From assembly GCA_014155875.1 (NCBI GenBank), contig JACEFZ010025826.1, forward strand, positions 41,001 to 105,000: 64,000 nucleotides of DNA, given 5' to 3'. This DNA is from Cepaea nemoralis. Its lineage: Eukaryota; Mollusca; Gastropoda; Stylommatophora; Helicidae. Below are positions 12,086 to 25,985 of the stretch, piece after piece. The position numbers and the translations under genes were made by a program. The stretch's first letter is position 1, and each line of letters starts with the position of its first letter. Under the pieces are notes generated by a model. That model had not been told where the DNA came from, made no database searches, and saw nothing but the letters and a program-made list of their open reading frames with translations.

Positions 12086-12599
12086 TGTTGATTTAATACA
12101 CACTACTGTTTCCTATATGAAGCACAAGCAAATAATGATGTTTGAACCACTATCCATGGTCATATTTCTGATTTCTGCAGTTCATCAATGCATATATTCT
12201 GCCCTATTTTTGATGAAAACAAGGCACAGTTATCAGGGAACAATTAAACTTAAATAGAAATGTCAACTTTGCAGGCACAGCAAGGTAGCCTAAGACATGA
12301 GGCAAGTTTATCACTGCTTTGCCACTTATTCCCAGGGAGAGGGTTGCTGGGTGTGCATGCACATGTCCGCCTTTACAGTAATATGGTCAAACTGTCTGAC
12401 TCACACTCTGAAGGTCACAGGTTAACTTTCGAACCATGTTGTTCAGACCACAAATGTAATTTTGTTGAAGGCAATGGAAAATGGAAAAAAGAAAAGGCAA
12501 AGATCCTGGTTTTCAAGATGGTGCCACGAAGGGAAAATGGCATGAATGAGATTGGAGGGGACAGGACAATGAGCAAGTTTTAGAAGCTACGCAGTCAAA

Positions 12600-14310
12600 T
12601 GAGTAGAAAGAAGCGACCCATCACATTAGGGCATGTTAGATAATGAAATTGCTCAACCTCTGAGAAGGGAGAGGCACAGTTGTTAAAGAACTCGCCCAAA
12701 CAATCAGTGGAAAAGCATATGAAGACATTGTGTATATGAAAGATATTATTATATGTGCTGATGAAATCAAAAGACAGTGCAACAGGCCCAGATAGGGTGA
12801 GACGTTTTCACATGAAATATTAAGTGATGCAGATATGAAGGGATATGACTTGCTTCGACTGCAGCATTAACATGGCATCTGTGTCTCAAACCACTCTTTA
12901 ATCCAAAAAAGCCTACACTAGATTAAATGGCCATAGCTTCATCACTTTACAGAATACTTTTGGCAAGGTGTTGAAAAAGAGAATGGGACTGACGAGTTAT
13001 AGACCAAGGAAGGATACTTGGGCAAAATCAGCCATAATGATGTATACGAAGGCTTTCAGAATAAGCATGAAACTGGTTGCAGTCTTGGATCTTGAAGATG
13101 CGTACAGTAGAGTTAAGTATGACCTTTTGATGCAAACACTTATGGAGGTCTGTCCTTGCAACATGAACTGGACTGTAGCTGTGCTATATAAATTCCAAAG
13201 TTGTTCTTCGCATCAATACTAGGAACTCTTGAGCCACACATTACTGTCATCACAGGGATCTACAATTTATCATTGCTTCTCAACACCCACACAAATAAGA
13301 CACCAGCAATAGAGGCTATGGTACTAGACAAATACCAGTGAATTAAGAGATGAAGACAACACGCTGACACTGATATACTGTATATTGTCAAAATCTGAGA
13401 ATAGCATCACTAGAAAGGTCATTGGAATCTACAAAACAAAAGAAACAGAGGAAGACTCAACACACAGGAAAGAGAAGGGGTGTGGGAGAGAGAGAGAGAG
13501 AGAAAAAGAAAACTGGCTACCGTAGTCTAAATAAATATGATGGTCCTAATATATCACATAACAGCAGCAGTTTCCTGCCACTGGATTTGTTTTAATAGAG
13601 GCATCAGGTACTGGAAGAATACCCACGTTTGCTGATGACATCTTTGCATACAAACAGGAAAGAGGAAGGACTGAAATATCTAGAGAATTGTAGAAAAAGT
13701 GGGAGTACTAGATATCATTAGAGAGAACATGTTCAACTACCTTGGAATAACCTTTGACAATAGTTTATCCTTCAAGGATCATGTGTGGAAGGTAGTGGGA
13801 AGGACCAAAAAAAAAAAGGAGTCAATGCTTTGAAAGTGATGGCAGCGGAGGACATGGAGCAAAGAATATTGTACCAGCATTTGATCATCTTGGTGGTTAT
13901 GCTCACATCATATAGCCAGCTGGTGATGCATGAGAATTGAAGTTGAGGCTATGATGGCAGCTATCTGATGGTTGAAGGAGCCCAGCCAGTCATGTATTTG
14001 TAACTGACCCACAGGAGTATGCTTTGAAAAGAAAGCTGAAACTGGCTCATTCTGGTGGAGTAGCTAGCATTACGTGCAAGGATGGAGATTGTGAGCATAT
14101 GATGCAGATTCTGCCCAGGCTATGCAGGTGTGTGTGTGTGGGGGGGTGGGGGGGGGGGGGGGGGGGCGCAATGAACAGGCTGATAGATTTGCTGCTGCCT
14201 CTCAGAGCTGAGTACTTTATGATAAAGTTGATGTAAAGGCTCTCTGGGATTGGCTCAGAAGGGATGAGTAGAGTCAGGATCACCTGTGTGCTACCCTCTT
14301 ATCTATTTTT
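12600..14310 (+). pseudogene. Decayed RNase-H-type LINE ORF2 (RT to RNase H)
   Basis: Signatures appear in the expected order but in shifting frames: LTSYRPRKDTWAKSAIM and VAVLDLEDAYSRVKYDLL (RT motif A, about 12985-13130); FADDIFAYKQ (the catalytic ADD, about 13630); YLGITFDNSLSFKDHVW (about 13740); and NEQADRFAAASQS (RNase H end, about 14172-14212). A G-run (14130-14166) interrupts the last part. The lineage encodes RT plus RNase H. Multiple stops and frameshifts show an old dead copy. Confidence 0.8.
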
Positions 14311-14454
14311 TGCCATTATCTTATAATGCTAGGCATCCAATCACACTACCCAAGAGATCGGTAAGAAGTGTGATATCACTAGAAACTAATGGTTTTCTCT
14401 GCAACTTAAGAGAATGAGGAGGAAACAAAAACTTCTTAGCTACACCCCTACCCT

Positions 14455-14665
14455 TAAAAGTTAGTTGCACACCCCAGTATTTTTCTGCTGTTTGTAATTT
14501 ATCCAGGAAATTTAACATTCAATAGTTTACCATCGCTTCCTGAACAACCGAGGCTCATTCCATTATGTATGAAAATCAACACAAGACGGTTTGTTTCCAA
14601 ATCACATGTGGCTGATTTTGAACCCGGTATGTGGGACTGTGAGACTGCATTCACTATAATATGCC
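14455..14665 (-). repeat. SINE-A copy, diverged
   Basis: It has TTAGTTGCACACCCCAGTATTT...AACATTCAATAGTTTACCATCGCTTCCTGAACAACC and a degenerate B-box region, TTTTGAACCCGGTATGTGGG. It belongs to the subfamily with CAACACCAGCATTT instead of AACAATCAGCTG. Confidence 0.75.
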
Positions 14666-14869
14666 AGATGGGTCCCTACCACCACCTACATATAAGAAGT
14701 TCCAGCTTCACAAACTGAAGCGTGGCCCATCACACGAGACGTCCACTCCTGCCTTCTCGCTTCAATCCGACAGCATCATTAAATATTTCAGACAAAGACT
14801 ACATGCCACTGGCAATGGTCAAAAGACTGACCAATACAACATGATTGCTGAATGATTTTCATACCTTTA

Positions 14870-15350
14870 TCAAAAAGGAGGATGGTCAGATTTATATGTT
14901 CTGTCTATTTATCTACTGGAAAATCTAGCCTATTCAGTGTACCTGATCAGGCTGGCTCATCCAACAGTTATATAAATGGAACATAACATGAACAATCCTT
15001 AGACTGGCAACTCTCGCAGTTTAATTTAGTCTCAAAGTGAAGTCACTAATCAAAGTAAGCATAATGCACATATTTCACATTGTCAACCAAGAAATGTAAA
15101 TCAGTAGAATATCACTTTAAACTGACCTATTATTCTCTGTAACAGCAAGATTTAAATTTAAGGAAATATTTATAAAACCTTAGTAAATTTAGTTAAAACA
15201 GCACTGCTGGGTGGCCAGACCAAGCCAGGCTGTTACATCTGACTGACAGAAGCCATCATCTGTGCGCCTGACTGTTTGAGTCAAACTGTGGACACAGAAA
15301 AAGTTAGAAAAATCTCGTTAAGATGGAAGGCAAGTGTTATGTTATGCTAA
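14870..15350. other. No recognisable feature
   Basis: AT-rich spacer. The only patterned sequence is the beginning of the 34-bp array at its right edge. Confidence 0.35.
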
Positions 15351-15354
15351 CAAT

Positions 15355-15582
15355 ACAGTAAGTAAAGACAAGTGACAAGCTAACATTACAATAATGTAAA
15401 GACAAGTGACAAGCTAACATTACAATAATGTAAAGACAACTCACAAGCTAACATTACAATAATGTAAAGACAGGTGACAAGCTAACATTATAATAATGTA
15501 AAGACAACTCACAAGCTAACATTACATTAATGTAAAGACAGGTGACAAGCTAATATTACAATAAGTAAAGACAAGTATACTA
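15355..15582. repeat. 34-bp tandem repeat, about 6.5 copies
   Basis: Units begin TAAAGACA at 15363, 15397, 15431, 15465, 15499, 15533 and 15566. The core is ACAAGCTAACATTACAATAA. Middle units alternate between AACTCAC and AGGTGAC variants, so the array has grown partly as 68-bp dimers. Confidence 0.93.
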
Positions 15583-15689
15583 ACTTATTTTTCATAACAA
15601 GTGAACACATTTACTTTGTGCACTAGTTTTTATGGAATTCTGTTTTTAAAAAAAACAAACAATGCACACCCACTGACAATAAAAATGCA

Positions 15690-15960
15690 TGGAGAGCTCT
15701 TGTTCTTAAACATCCAGTGCGCTGATGCTGAGGTAGCAGGTTCAACCCCTACACCGGTCAGTTGGACTAAAATGTTGACATCTTATCCTTGACTTGGAGA
15801 CGTAAATTACAAGTACATCTGAAGTCAGAGTGAGTTCACCCAATAGTGAGAGACAATCGTCATAGCTAAAGCTAAATCACACATATAAACCAGTCCAATG
15901 CACTAGAAGCAGTAGTAAGTGGATGGACTACACTTGGGAAGTTGAAAGTGAACAAAACAA
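15690..15960 (+). repeat. SINE-B copy
   Basis: Plus orientation: head with TTCTTAAACATCC...AGGTAGCAGGTTCAACCCCTACACC (B box GGTTCAACCCC), then TTGACTTGGAGACGTAAATTAC, AGTGAGTTCACCC and the tail TGGACTACACTTGGGAAG. It mirrors the copy at 17988-18275. Confidence 0.8.
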
Positions 15961-16389
15961 CAATAAATAATGTCAGGTATGTAAGAAAATATGGATGACA
16001 TGTATTTGAGAGATATATGCAAAACTATACATAAAATCAATACAACAGGATAGTCCAACAAGAAAATGTATTTTTAATGTGGAGCACAAGAACGCTACCT
16101 TAGAAAAGAGCTGCAAGTTTTGGTTCATCAGCAGGAACTTGTTCAACCCCATCCTGGTGATTCTGGAGGGATAGTTACATAAGCCAGTGTTTGACCCGCT
16201 CTGTAGAAACAGAATCAACATCAGTTGAATAAGCAAGGCATGATTATAGGAAAATAAACTCCTATATATCAAATGAACACACTTTTATATTCGACTATTC
16301 TAAACACTCGTCTTTCATACATCAGTTCCATGTATGTTACATTCACCCAGACAAAAATACATGGTGATATGAATGCTGTGCATATAAAC

Positions 16390-16545
16390 ATAGTAACTTC
16401 TTCTTCTGTGTTCGTCTGGAATGTTGTTTTAGACGTAATTGCATTATGCCTGTTTACAGCAGAGCTGAGATATTTGCACCTTTTGGCTGACACATCCGAC
16501 TTCTTCAGACATTTGTTGACTGGGTTATCTTCCTGGTAGTAACGT
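16390..16545 (-). repeat. (AGA)n-tailed SINE-like repeat
   Basis: TTCTTCTTCTGTGTTCGTCTGGAA...CTGTTTACAGCAGAGCTGAGA...CATTTGTTGACTGGGTTA is shared with 23720-23860 (GCCTGTTTACAGCAGAGCTACG...GGGCATTTGTTGACGAGGCTA). Read on the minus strand it ends in GAAGAAGAA. Confidence 0.7.
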
Positions 16546-16999
16546 GTAATACAAAGTAACATTTTATGAGACATACATATCACCACAACTAGCACACACA
16601 GGCATTACATAGAGAAACACCCCAAACACTAGCTAAGAATAACACAGGTTTGTGTAATAAATATAGTTAAAAGATGTACACTATACATTAGTCACAGTAA
16701 TCAACATTTGTTATCAATGTGAACAATTCTAGCACAGATCTATGTGAAATGAAACACTGAGTTCCACAGCAGAAATGACCAAATTGTAACTGGGAACAAA
16801 CTGTCTGATTTTCTTGGTTAGTTTAACTTACTTATTACATGAGGGGATTCAAATGAAAACCTTAAAAGTGTGATAAAAATTACAATAACCATGCTTGTAA
16901 CCTGTCAATATTGTAGTTAAGGATGTCAAGAGTGTTAAGTATGTGACATCACGGTGCAGATGAACACAGTGATGTCATAAAGACAGTTTAAAGATTGCT

Positions 17000-17200
17000 G
17001 CCCCACTTGTGACATGCACCAAAGAGGAATAGCATTCTGCTATCCGTGTTCTGATCAGTGAAAGGTGAAACCTATAGAAATTCATCGGCGAATGGTGGCC
17101 CAGTATGATGATGCATGCCTGTCAGTCCAGCAAGTGTAGAAGTGGAGCAGGAAGCTTCAAAAAGGCGTGACTTCTGTGTGAAGAGGTACAACAGATGGCA
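17000..17200 (+). pseudogene. Mariner-like transposase HTH fragment
   Basis: Reading with frame slips gives HSAIRVLISE, then IEIHRRMVAQYDDACLSVQQV, a stop, and KWSRKLQKGVTSV. The spacing I(E/H)IHRRM...YDDACLSVQQVxKWSRKFQ fits the N-terminal helix-turn-helix of mariner/SETMAR-type transposases. No catalytic D,D domain follows, and stops interrupt the fragment. Confidence 0.6.
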
Positions 17201-17987
17201 CATGAGTGATGAGTGATTTCACACGTGACTAAGAGAATTCTTTTCTACAGGAATCCAAGCACTTTATCAGTGCTGGAGACTTACATTGAACTCAGTGGTG
17301 ACTACACCAAAAAATTATAATTATTTCTTGACTTTTTAGAATATATACACCAAAAAAAAACACATTTAAGATTTTCTTTTGAAGCCCCCTCTTAGTGTTA
17401 TGTTTCTATTTTTAATTACCTCTAGCCAGTGATTTCTTTTCACCTGGCCCAAGAACATTGCATATTTCTCTGTGTTTTTTATTTCTCTGCAAGACCAACA
17501 CATTCATATGTTTCATTTCACATGTCCCATGCTGTTGCAGTCACAATTTGTCTGTGATATGTCCAGATCTAGAACAAGGGGGTCAGATACTATCTAGCAA
17601 TTGCAGAATCATCATTGCTGACACTCATTGCTTAGTGCACACATCATTCCCCCTCATGTATTTGGTCACTATATGTGTATTCAACACTTTCCTGTTTTAG
17701 AACAATCTTTACAGAACATTGGAACACTTATTCTAGGTTATGACATATGAAGTAGGGTGGTCAATTCCTTTCCTTACCACCATTCCTTACCAAACAATTC
17801 AGTAGATTGTCAAGCACCCAGTCTCAAGAGGCTTAGTCGGCCCCAGAGATGTATTGGTTGGAAAATATAATCTTGCATCTGCTGGGCATTGAATGTGGAC
17901 CACTATCTTGACAGGCAAGCGCACTAAATACTACGCCACAATGGTTCCAGGACATATCAACTAAAATAGTTTTTTAAATTTTTTTTT

Positions 17988-18275
17988 GGCGCTCGCTCGC
18001 TTTGAACTCAATCATAGTCCATACACACTATTTACAGTAGTGATGAACTGAATTTTGCGTGTGGATTAGCTTTTCCTCTGTTAACAGTGCCCCTCGTCAT
18101 CATGTGAACCCACTCCGACTTTAGAGGTACTTGTAATTTACGTTCCCAAGTCAAGGACGACAGGTCAAAATTTTATTGCAGCTGTCCGGTGTAGGGGTTG
18201 AACCCCTAACCTCAGCATAACAGATGTTTAAGAACATGCATTCTTACCCATTCGGCCATGCTGACCGGCGTCTAA
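17988..18275 (-). repeat. SINE-B copy, tRNA-headed
   Basis: On the minus strand it starts GCCGGTCAGCATGGCCGAAT with A box TGGCCGAATGG. A long variable-arm-like segment follows, then B box GGGGTTCAACCCC, so the head resembles a class II tRNA (Leu or Ser). The body has CTTGACTTGGGAACGTAAAT and the tail ends TTGAGTTCAAAGCGAGCGAG. This is the best reference copy of the family here. Confidence 0.85.
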
Positions 18276-18309
18276 AGTAGTGATTTATTGTCCTGCAAGA
18301 GTTCCAGTT

Positions 18310-18590
18310 ATTGTTCTACAGGAGTCATGGTGGTGTAGCAGTTAATGCAGCTGGATATATTTCCAGCTGAAACAACTCTAGGCTCAACTCAACCATACAC
18401 AACGGCTACTAGAGATTTAACTTCGGAGAGGAAGGTAGATTAGATGATCACCTTCATAGCAAGATTTCATACCTTTGTATGAGTTATCTATCTTGCAAAA
18501 ATCGGTCCAGTGCACGACAAGTAGTAGCACGTGTACGGGCTACCCTTGAGTTCAAAGAGCGATTGCAAAAAAAAAAAAAAAAAACACACA
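18310..18590 (+). repeat. Chimeric or diverged SINE ending in SINE-B tail and poly(A)
   Basis: A tRNA-like head (GTGGTGTAGCAGTTAATGCA...CTAGGCTCAACTC) is followed by the SINE-B 3' end GGTCCAGTGCACGACAAGTA, CCCTTGAGTTCAAAGAGCG and an A run. Different heads share the same tail. Confidence 0.6.
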
Positions 18591-18774
18591 CATAAAACTG
18601 CCTGTTCAGTTCTTTTAAAATAATAAACATGACTATATTTTTTCTACCTGTTTTAAAATTCTATGGATTCTTACTTTCTGCTTATTTTTACTTTCTGAGC
18701 CAGGAATATTTAGAAATCATAATCACTAGAGTTTGCCTCGTGTGGCTACTGAATGGTTTAAAATCAGAACACAA

Positions 18775-18965
18775 GAAGTTAAAGCTGCCTGCAATCAACC
18801 CCAGCATTTTTTTTACTGTTTGTCACTTACAAGGCGAGTTTACGTTCAGTAGTTTGCCATTTTTTTTCTGATCGACTTATGCTCATACCACTTAAAAATC
18901 AACACGGCCTACTTCCAAATCACCTGCAGCTGATTTAGAAACATGTTTCCTATCCCTTTACCACA
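18775..18965 (-). repeat. SINE-A copy, diverged
   Basis: GCAATCAACCCCAGCATTT...TTTACGTTCAGTAGTTTGCCATT...CAAATCACCTGCAGCTGATTT shows the family order in minus orientation. Confidence 0.75.
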
Positions 18966-18969
18966 GATG

Positions 18970-19790
18970 CCGATGACAGAACACAGTACAAGGTTTTAAT
19001 GAAATGCCTAACTTTGCCATGATTTGGGGAAGGAGAAGGTGGCAAGAATGGAAACTGATCACCACATCTCATTACAATAAGACCTAGTAAATATCTTTCC
19101 TTAGCATTTCAGCTTTCTATTCCATTTTGTATACTTATGTCCTAAGGAGTTTACATAATACAAAATATGGGGCAGAAAGAGTTACAGTAACAAATGGGAC
19201 AGAATGGAATTATCTAACAGAAAAGTGGGACAAACGAAATTAAGATAGGTATACCATGTATAGGGTAACCAATAAATATATGATTTGCTTGATATGTAAT
19301 GAGTCATTCTTAAACACATGTGTAATGGATATATCGCACTTACTGTGTACCAGGAATCTGATAGGTTGACTGACTTCTGGAGTCGAATACTAATAAGCCA
19401 TCATCGGATAAACTGAAAAAGAGAATTTTAACATTAACGATATACTTATCAAGGAAATTTTTTCAATATGATACTTTTTAACGTGATACTTAGTTCGTTG
19501 ACTCAATAATTTATCAAATTCAGGTTATCAAGTAATTTTGGCTGAGACTAATAAAAACACAAGTATATATAGTGTTTCCTACGTATTCTAATAAACTTTA
19601 AACTGATCACAATGTGAGACATCAAAAATGTACAAATTGTCATCAAAATTATTATGAAAAATAGAACTTACCATTGATCTCCATCTACTGATCCCTGATC
19701 TGAGAACACAAGCATGGTTTTCGAAGACCTGTCCACCCTGAATATACAACAAAAAATTCATTAATTAAGCCACAACAGTAAAGTTAGTTG
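18970..19790. other. No recognisable feature
   Basis: AT-rich spacer without a long frame, repeat signature or splice-bounded coding segment that I can support. Confidence 0.35.
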
Positions 19791-19791
19791 C

Positions 19792-20005
19792 ATATCATTT
19801 ACAGGATGTTGCAATCAACCCCAGCATTTATTGGCTGTTTGTGAGTTACTACACAATGTATCATTCAGTAGTTTGCCATTACATCCTGAATGGCCAACTC
19901 TCATACCATCAAAATCAACACAATCTGCTCCCAAATCACCTGTGACTAATTTCAAACCCTCAGCCTAGTCTGTCAGGGAATTGTGACACAGCTTTCACTA
20001 ACCCC
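19792..20005 (-). repeat. SINE-A copy, diverged
   Basis: TTACAGGATGTTGCAATCAACCCCAGCATTTATTGGCTGT...CATTCAGTAGTTTGCCATTACATCCTGAATGGCC is the family signature in minus orientation. Confidence 0.8.
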
Positions 20006-20014
20006 CTCAGGATA

Positions 20015-20290
20015 ACACAGGGTGACTGCAGTAGTCAGTGGCTAGCACGTTTGCCTGTCGGACCATGTATTCTAATCCCATTTGAAGCTCAGGTTGTTTT
20101 AAACTGATCCGCGCACCCCAGATCAGCCGAGTTTTACATGGGTACCAGGAAACATACTGGGAAGTGAAGGCAGTCAGTGTGAAACTGACCACATCATCCA
20201 CTGAGTGTCAGTTGGTCTATACAAATACGGGGCTAGCACCAAGTACACCCCAAGACACGGAAATGTGTCTTATCCCTTACATTTCACTTT
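20015..20290 (+). repeat. SINE-C copy
   Basis: The tRNA-like head CAGTAGTCAGTGGCTAGCACGTTTGCCTGTCGGACC...TCTAATCCCATTTGA is followed by GTTTTACATGGGTACCAGGA, AGTGAAACTGACCACATCATCCACTGAGTG and TCTATACAAATACGGGGC. It aligns with 25742-25985. Confidence 0.8.
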
Positions 20291-20429
20291 TACATAACAC
20301 AAGTACCACAGTGTTAAAGTGGTTAGCGTACTGTCTTACCAAGACATTCGTCTACGATGATATTATTTGGCCACAACTCATGGGACTCTGGGGCAGGCAG
20401 TCTTGCAAAAGGGGCACAGTATGATTTTC

Positions 20430-21520
20430 AGGCTGTTCTGAGAAGAAAAAGAGGCAAGGATGGAGCTGGGTTCTTCATCTCATTATGCTGTGACCTCATA
20501 TGCGTTAAGGACATGGCAGTATCTGCCATAGTTGTAATCTTTACAGTACACAACGTAAGAGGAGCAGGTGGCCAAGAGATCAGAATGTCTGCCACCTGCA
20601 CTGTGAAATGTGTTTCATCCTTGGTCAAAAACTCCAGCATGGCATGAATGCTGTAATAAATGCTAACATACATAACATAAGGGGTGCTGATGCATCAAAA
20701 GTCCATGCTGACCCTTCACCTCCTAAATGTAGCATCCTGAAAGCAGACCCTAGGTTGGCTAACAAAGAGAAGACCAAGCACCATCTCCAGTCATGAAGCC
20801 TGTCCAGAGCTACTAATATGTTTACTGTAGGACTGCAAGAGAGCTGCAGCAATTCTTTCACATGTTATGGTGGTTGTTCAGCACCCTGTCTTGCACACCT
20901 CACATGGAAAGCTCTCACCAACATGCACAAAATAAGTGTTGCTTGCCTACTCAGATCAAACAATTCCACAATCTCGTAGAAGAATAAACAACAGGATTAC
21001 AACTACATTATCCATGTTGCTTTTAGTCATTTCTCCTCATTTGAGATTGTGCATCACAACTAATTATGCACCAAAGTCAGCTGTCAGTGTATCATACTTT
21101 GGCATGCATTTGTGTAATGCTCACTCCCTCTAGTCAGATAGCCAGCCCAACAGGCTTTATCATGGATAGTTGTAAACGACCAAAATTTGTCAGAACAGTG
21201 ATCTTATGACCTGCTCCCCCCCCCAACTGCTGTTGGTTTGTTTTTTATGTGCACGACTTGCACACAGGATCTGTTTTTGCCCTAGATGCCAAAACTCACT
21301 ACACAAAAGATGATTTCGAGTTGTCTTTAGACAACCACAGGTTTTTGTAACAATCCCCAGCCCTTTGCTGGTATTGAACCCAGTAGACTCTGAACTAAAG
21401 GCTGATAGTGAAATCTCCCACACCATCCCATGAATGTTTGGTCTCATTACATATTAGGCACCTCTCCTGCTGAGATAGGCAACAAGTGAATTGGATAAAA
21501 TGTAGTAGTAAAGCATCCAT
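20430..21520. other. No recognisable feature
   Basis: Mixed sequence with short frames on both strands, none with domain signatures or splice context. An inverted LINE-A fragment begins at its right end. Confidence 0.35.
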
Positions 21521-21524
21521 ACAG

Positions 21525-22686
<1,162 letters not shown>

Positions 22687-22789
22687 CTAAGTATTTAACT
22701 CATTCTGTACCAAGCTAATCACTGTATGCTGATATGGTACTCTTTATATTACTAAAACATTTTCAGTGTCTTTACTCCTTCAGCCCCAG

Positions 22790-23420
22790 ACAGTTAATAC
22801 ATTTACACACTCTTTTCTTGTTGCTCATCGATCCCAGACAAATACTACATTCACACACTATCCTAGTTGTTTTTCCTTCAGTCATAGACAATACATTTAC
22901 ACTCTATCCCAGTTTTTAATCCTTCGATCCCAGACAAATATTACATTCACACACTATCCCTGTTGTTATTCCTTCAATCCCAGACCTCTACACACACTAT
23001 CCCAGTTACTCCATTTCATAGACAATACACTTACACTTTATCCCTGTTGTTAATCCTTCAATCCCAGACAACCTCTACACGCACTATCCCAGTTACTCCA
23101 TTTGATAGACAATACATTTACACTCTATCCCAGTTGTTAATCCTTCAATCCCAGACAAATACTACATTCACACACAGTCCCAGTTGTTACTCTTTCAATC
23201 ATAGTCAATACATGTATACTCTATCCCAGTTATTAATCCTTCAATCCCAGACAACCTCTACACAATCTGTCCTAGTTGTTACTCATTCAATCATAGACAA
23301 TACATTTACACTCTATACCAGTTGTTACTCCTTCAATCCCATACAATCTCTACACACACTATCTCAGTTGTTACTCCTTCAATCCCATACAATCTCTACA
23401 CACACTATCCTAGTGTAACT
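22790..23420. repeat. 46-bp degenerate tandem repeat in a YY1 intron
   Basis: The repeating theme is CAGACAATACATTTACACTC-TATCCCAGTTGTTAATCCTTCAATC. Two clear successive units (starting at AGACAATAC and AGACAAATATT) are exactly 46 bp apart. Some units are shortened and two sub-types alternate. About 13 units fill the intron between YY1 exons 4 and 5. Confidence 0.88.
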
Positions 23421-23719
23421 TGCAGTCCCAGACAAAAATTCTAAAGACTCTTTCCTAATTGTTACTCCTTCAATCATAGACAGTATAACTTTACTTCTCC
23501 TGACTATAACTTTACATGTTACTGTCTTGGTTTCTACTCCTTCAGTTCCAGACAGCTATTGCTCAAACTCCTGACTCAGGATGTTATTTTAAAAAATTAC
23601 TTCCAATTCACTTTAAATGTGCCTCCAAACTTGTTCTGTTAACACTATTTCTACTATTCTGTTCACACACCAAAACCAAACTGACAGCAGTATACATAGT
23701 GTTACAAAAATTCCTTCCT

Positions 23720-23860
23720 CTTCTTCTGCGTTCATCCGGAGAATTTTTTGCTTGCGTTTTGCCTGTTTACAGCAGAGCTACGTTCTTGTGCCGTTAGGCC
23801 GACTTCTGCGGGCATTTGTTGACGAGGCTAACCTCCCAGGACAAAAATTCCCTTTATATC
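23720..23860 (-). repeat. (AGA)n-tailed SINE-like repeat
   Basis: It is a second copy of the element at 16390-16545. It starts (plus strand) TTCCTCTTCTTCTGCGTTCA and carries TTTACAGCAGAGCTACGTTC. Confidence 0.7.
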
Positions 23861-23891
23861 TGTAGAGCCTTAAAGTTTACGTCAGATTTTA

Positions 23892-24236
<345 letters not shown>

Positions 24237-24342
24237 TTATGCATTATGGAAATGTGTTACAAAGATCAATTGAAAACAGGAACACGGATGAAATGATATG
24301 TATACATCTATGGGTGAAACTTGTTAACACAAATTCTGCTAT

Positions 24343-24470
24343 AACATCATCATCATCAAGTGCCTTGCCAACTAGCATTCATATCTCTCTACAGATCTCG
24401 GTCCTTGGTGTTCTGGATCAACTCTGCTGATATTTCTCCATGCAACCTCCTCTGTCCATTTCTGATAGAA
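24343..24470 (-). repeat. LINE-A 3' fragment in YY1 intron
   Basis: CATCATCATCAAGTGCCTTG...CAGATCTCGGTCCTTGGTGTTCTGGATCAACTCTGCTGATATT is the family 3' end, inverted. It is very short, so strongly 5'-truncated. Confidence 0.75.
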
Positions 24471-24686
24471 CATGTTTACTCATTCATGGTAGTTAATGAG
24501 ATCAATTATTATCAATGTTTGTTCTCTCTAATTCTAAGATAAAACAACAAAACAAACATTGTCACTAATATGTCATGTAAAGACTGACAACACTGTCATA
24601 GACAAGCAACAACATGTTTTTTAACACAGCTTTTCCTTGCTCTTAAGAACATCATAGAAAATATTGTCAAAGAAACTGCACAGTAC

Positions 24687-24744
24687 CTTATGTGGACACG
24701 GCACTGTGCGGGGTACATCATCTGTTGGTTTCCTAGGCTTGATC
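24687..24744 (-). CDS. YY1: YY1 coding exon 3 (linker and start of finger 1)
   Basis: This is a 58-base exon, too short to stand out as an open frame. The acceptor GGGACAG precedes 24744 and the donor AAG|GTACTG follows 24687. The split Arg codon plus IKPRKPTDDVPRTVPCPHK matches the conserved YY1 segment just before finger 1 and supplies its two cysteines (one at the end of this exon, one at the start of exon 4). Phases on both sides agree with the neighbouring exons. Confidence 0.93.
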
Positions 24745-25485
24745 CTGTCCCAACAAAAATAAGAAAACCCGCAACAAACACCCTGTCCGCAACAAATGTC
24801 ACGATTGCAAACAATACACAATATCAGTTTTTCTGTATTATAACATTATGACATTATAATTATATTTCTAATAACCTTCAAGATTCCAGGACAAAGCATC
24901 TTGTTCGTATCTTTATTGTTTGTCTCACAAGATTAGGATATGAATGAATATTTCTGGAATGGTCTCTAAAGTGCACCCTATTGATTGTAATTTGGAAGAC
25001 TTTAGATTTAACTTAACATTCAATGTGCTGATGTTCAGGTGGTCTATCTGGTGCACATTTTAAGAGGCTGGGTAGACCCAGAGCCGCTCTAGTGGGAAAT
25101 GAGAATCCTTAAACAGCTGGGAATTGAACCCAAACCACTGTGTTGGTAAGCAAGTGTGCTAACCATTATGCCATTTTGGTTCCTATTTAACAAAAAGGAG
25201 CATAAGAAAAAGGTACACCACAAATACTAATTAATAATAAAACATGTATAAGTATACATAGATCTTGAAATCTAGCCAATATGTGGAAGAGGCACTTGGA
25301 TCTTAAATTCCATGACACTCAGAAATGGCAGATCCCAAGTCCCTTAAACTTTGTCTATAATATAGAAGAGAATTATGGAATTCAAATAGCTTTATCTATA
25401 ATGTGGAAGAAACTTTGGGATCTCATAGTCCTTGCATTTAACCTAACATGTAAAAGAGACATTTGGATCACAAAATTAATAGCTA

Positions 25486-25638
<153 letters not shown>

Positions 25639-25741
25639 TTATAAAAAAACAAAAAGCATTAATCAATATCTTGGTCAAGCTGATTACAACTGTAGAGGTT
25701 TTGAGTTGATCACTGGTTTATGTCATCGTAAAGTGATTTAT

Positions 25742-25985
25742 TGCTGCTGTGGTAGCACAGTGCTTAGCATGCTGGTCTGTCGCCCGATGGTCATGTGTTT
25801 GAATCCCCATTGAGGCCAGATCTAAAAGCCGACCTGGGCTCCCTGGTTGACCCAGTCTAAAATGGCTACCAGGAATTGCCATGGGAAGTACAGACAGCCA
25901 CATCACCCATTAAGTGCCAACTGATCTGTACAAATATGGAGACAGCAGTCAATACGACTCAAGGCCTGTAAACGGATTCTTTTCT
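25742..25985 (+). repeat. SINE-C copy
   Basis: The head GCTGTGGTAGCACAGTGCTTAGCATGC...GTGTTTGAATCCCCATTGAGG has recognisable A- and B-box spacing. The body ATGGCTACCAGGAATTGCCA...CATCACCCATTAAGTGCCAACTGATCTGTACAAATATGGAG aligns with 20015-20290. It lies in YY1 intron 1. Confidence 0.82.

Noticed and set aside
12260..12583. 107-codon plus frame
   Set aside because: No family signature; it lies between repeat F and a decayed LINE and has no splice or conservation evidence.
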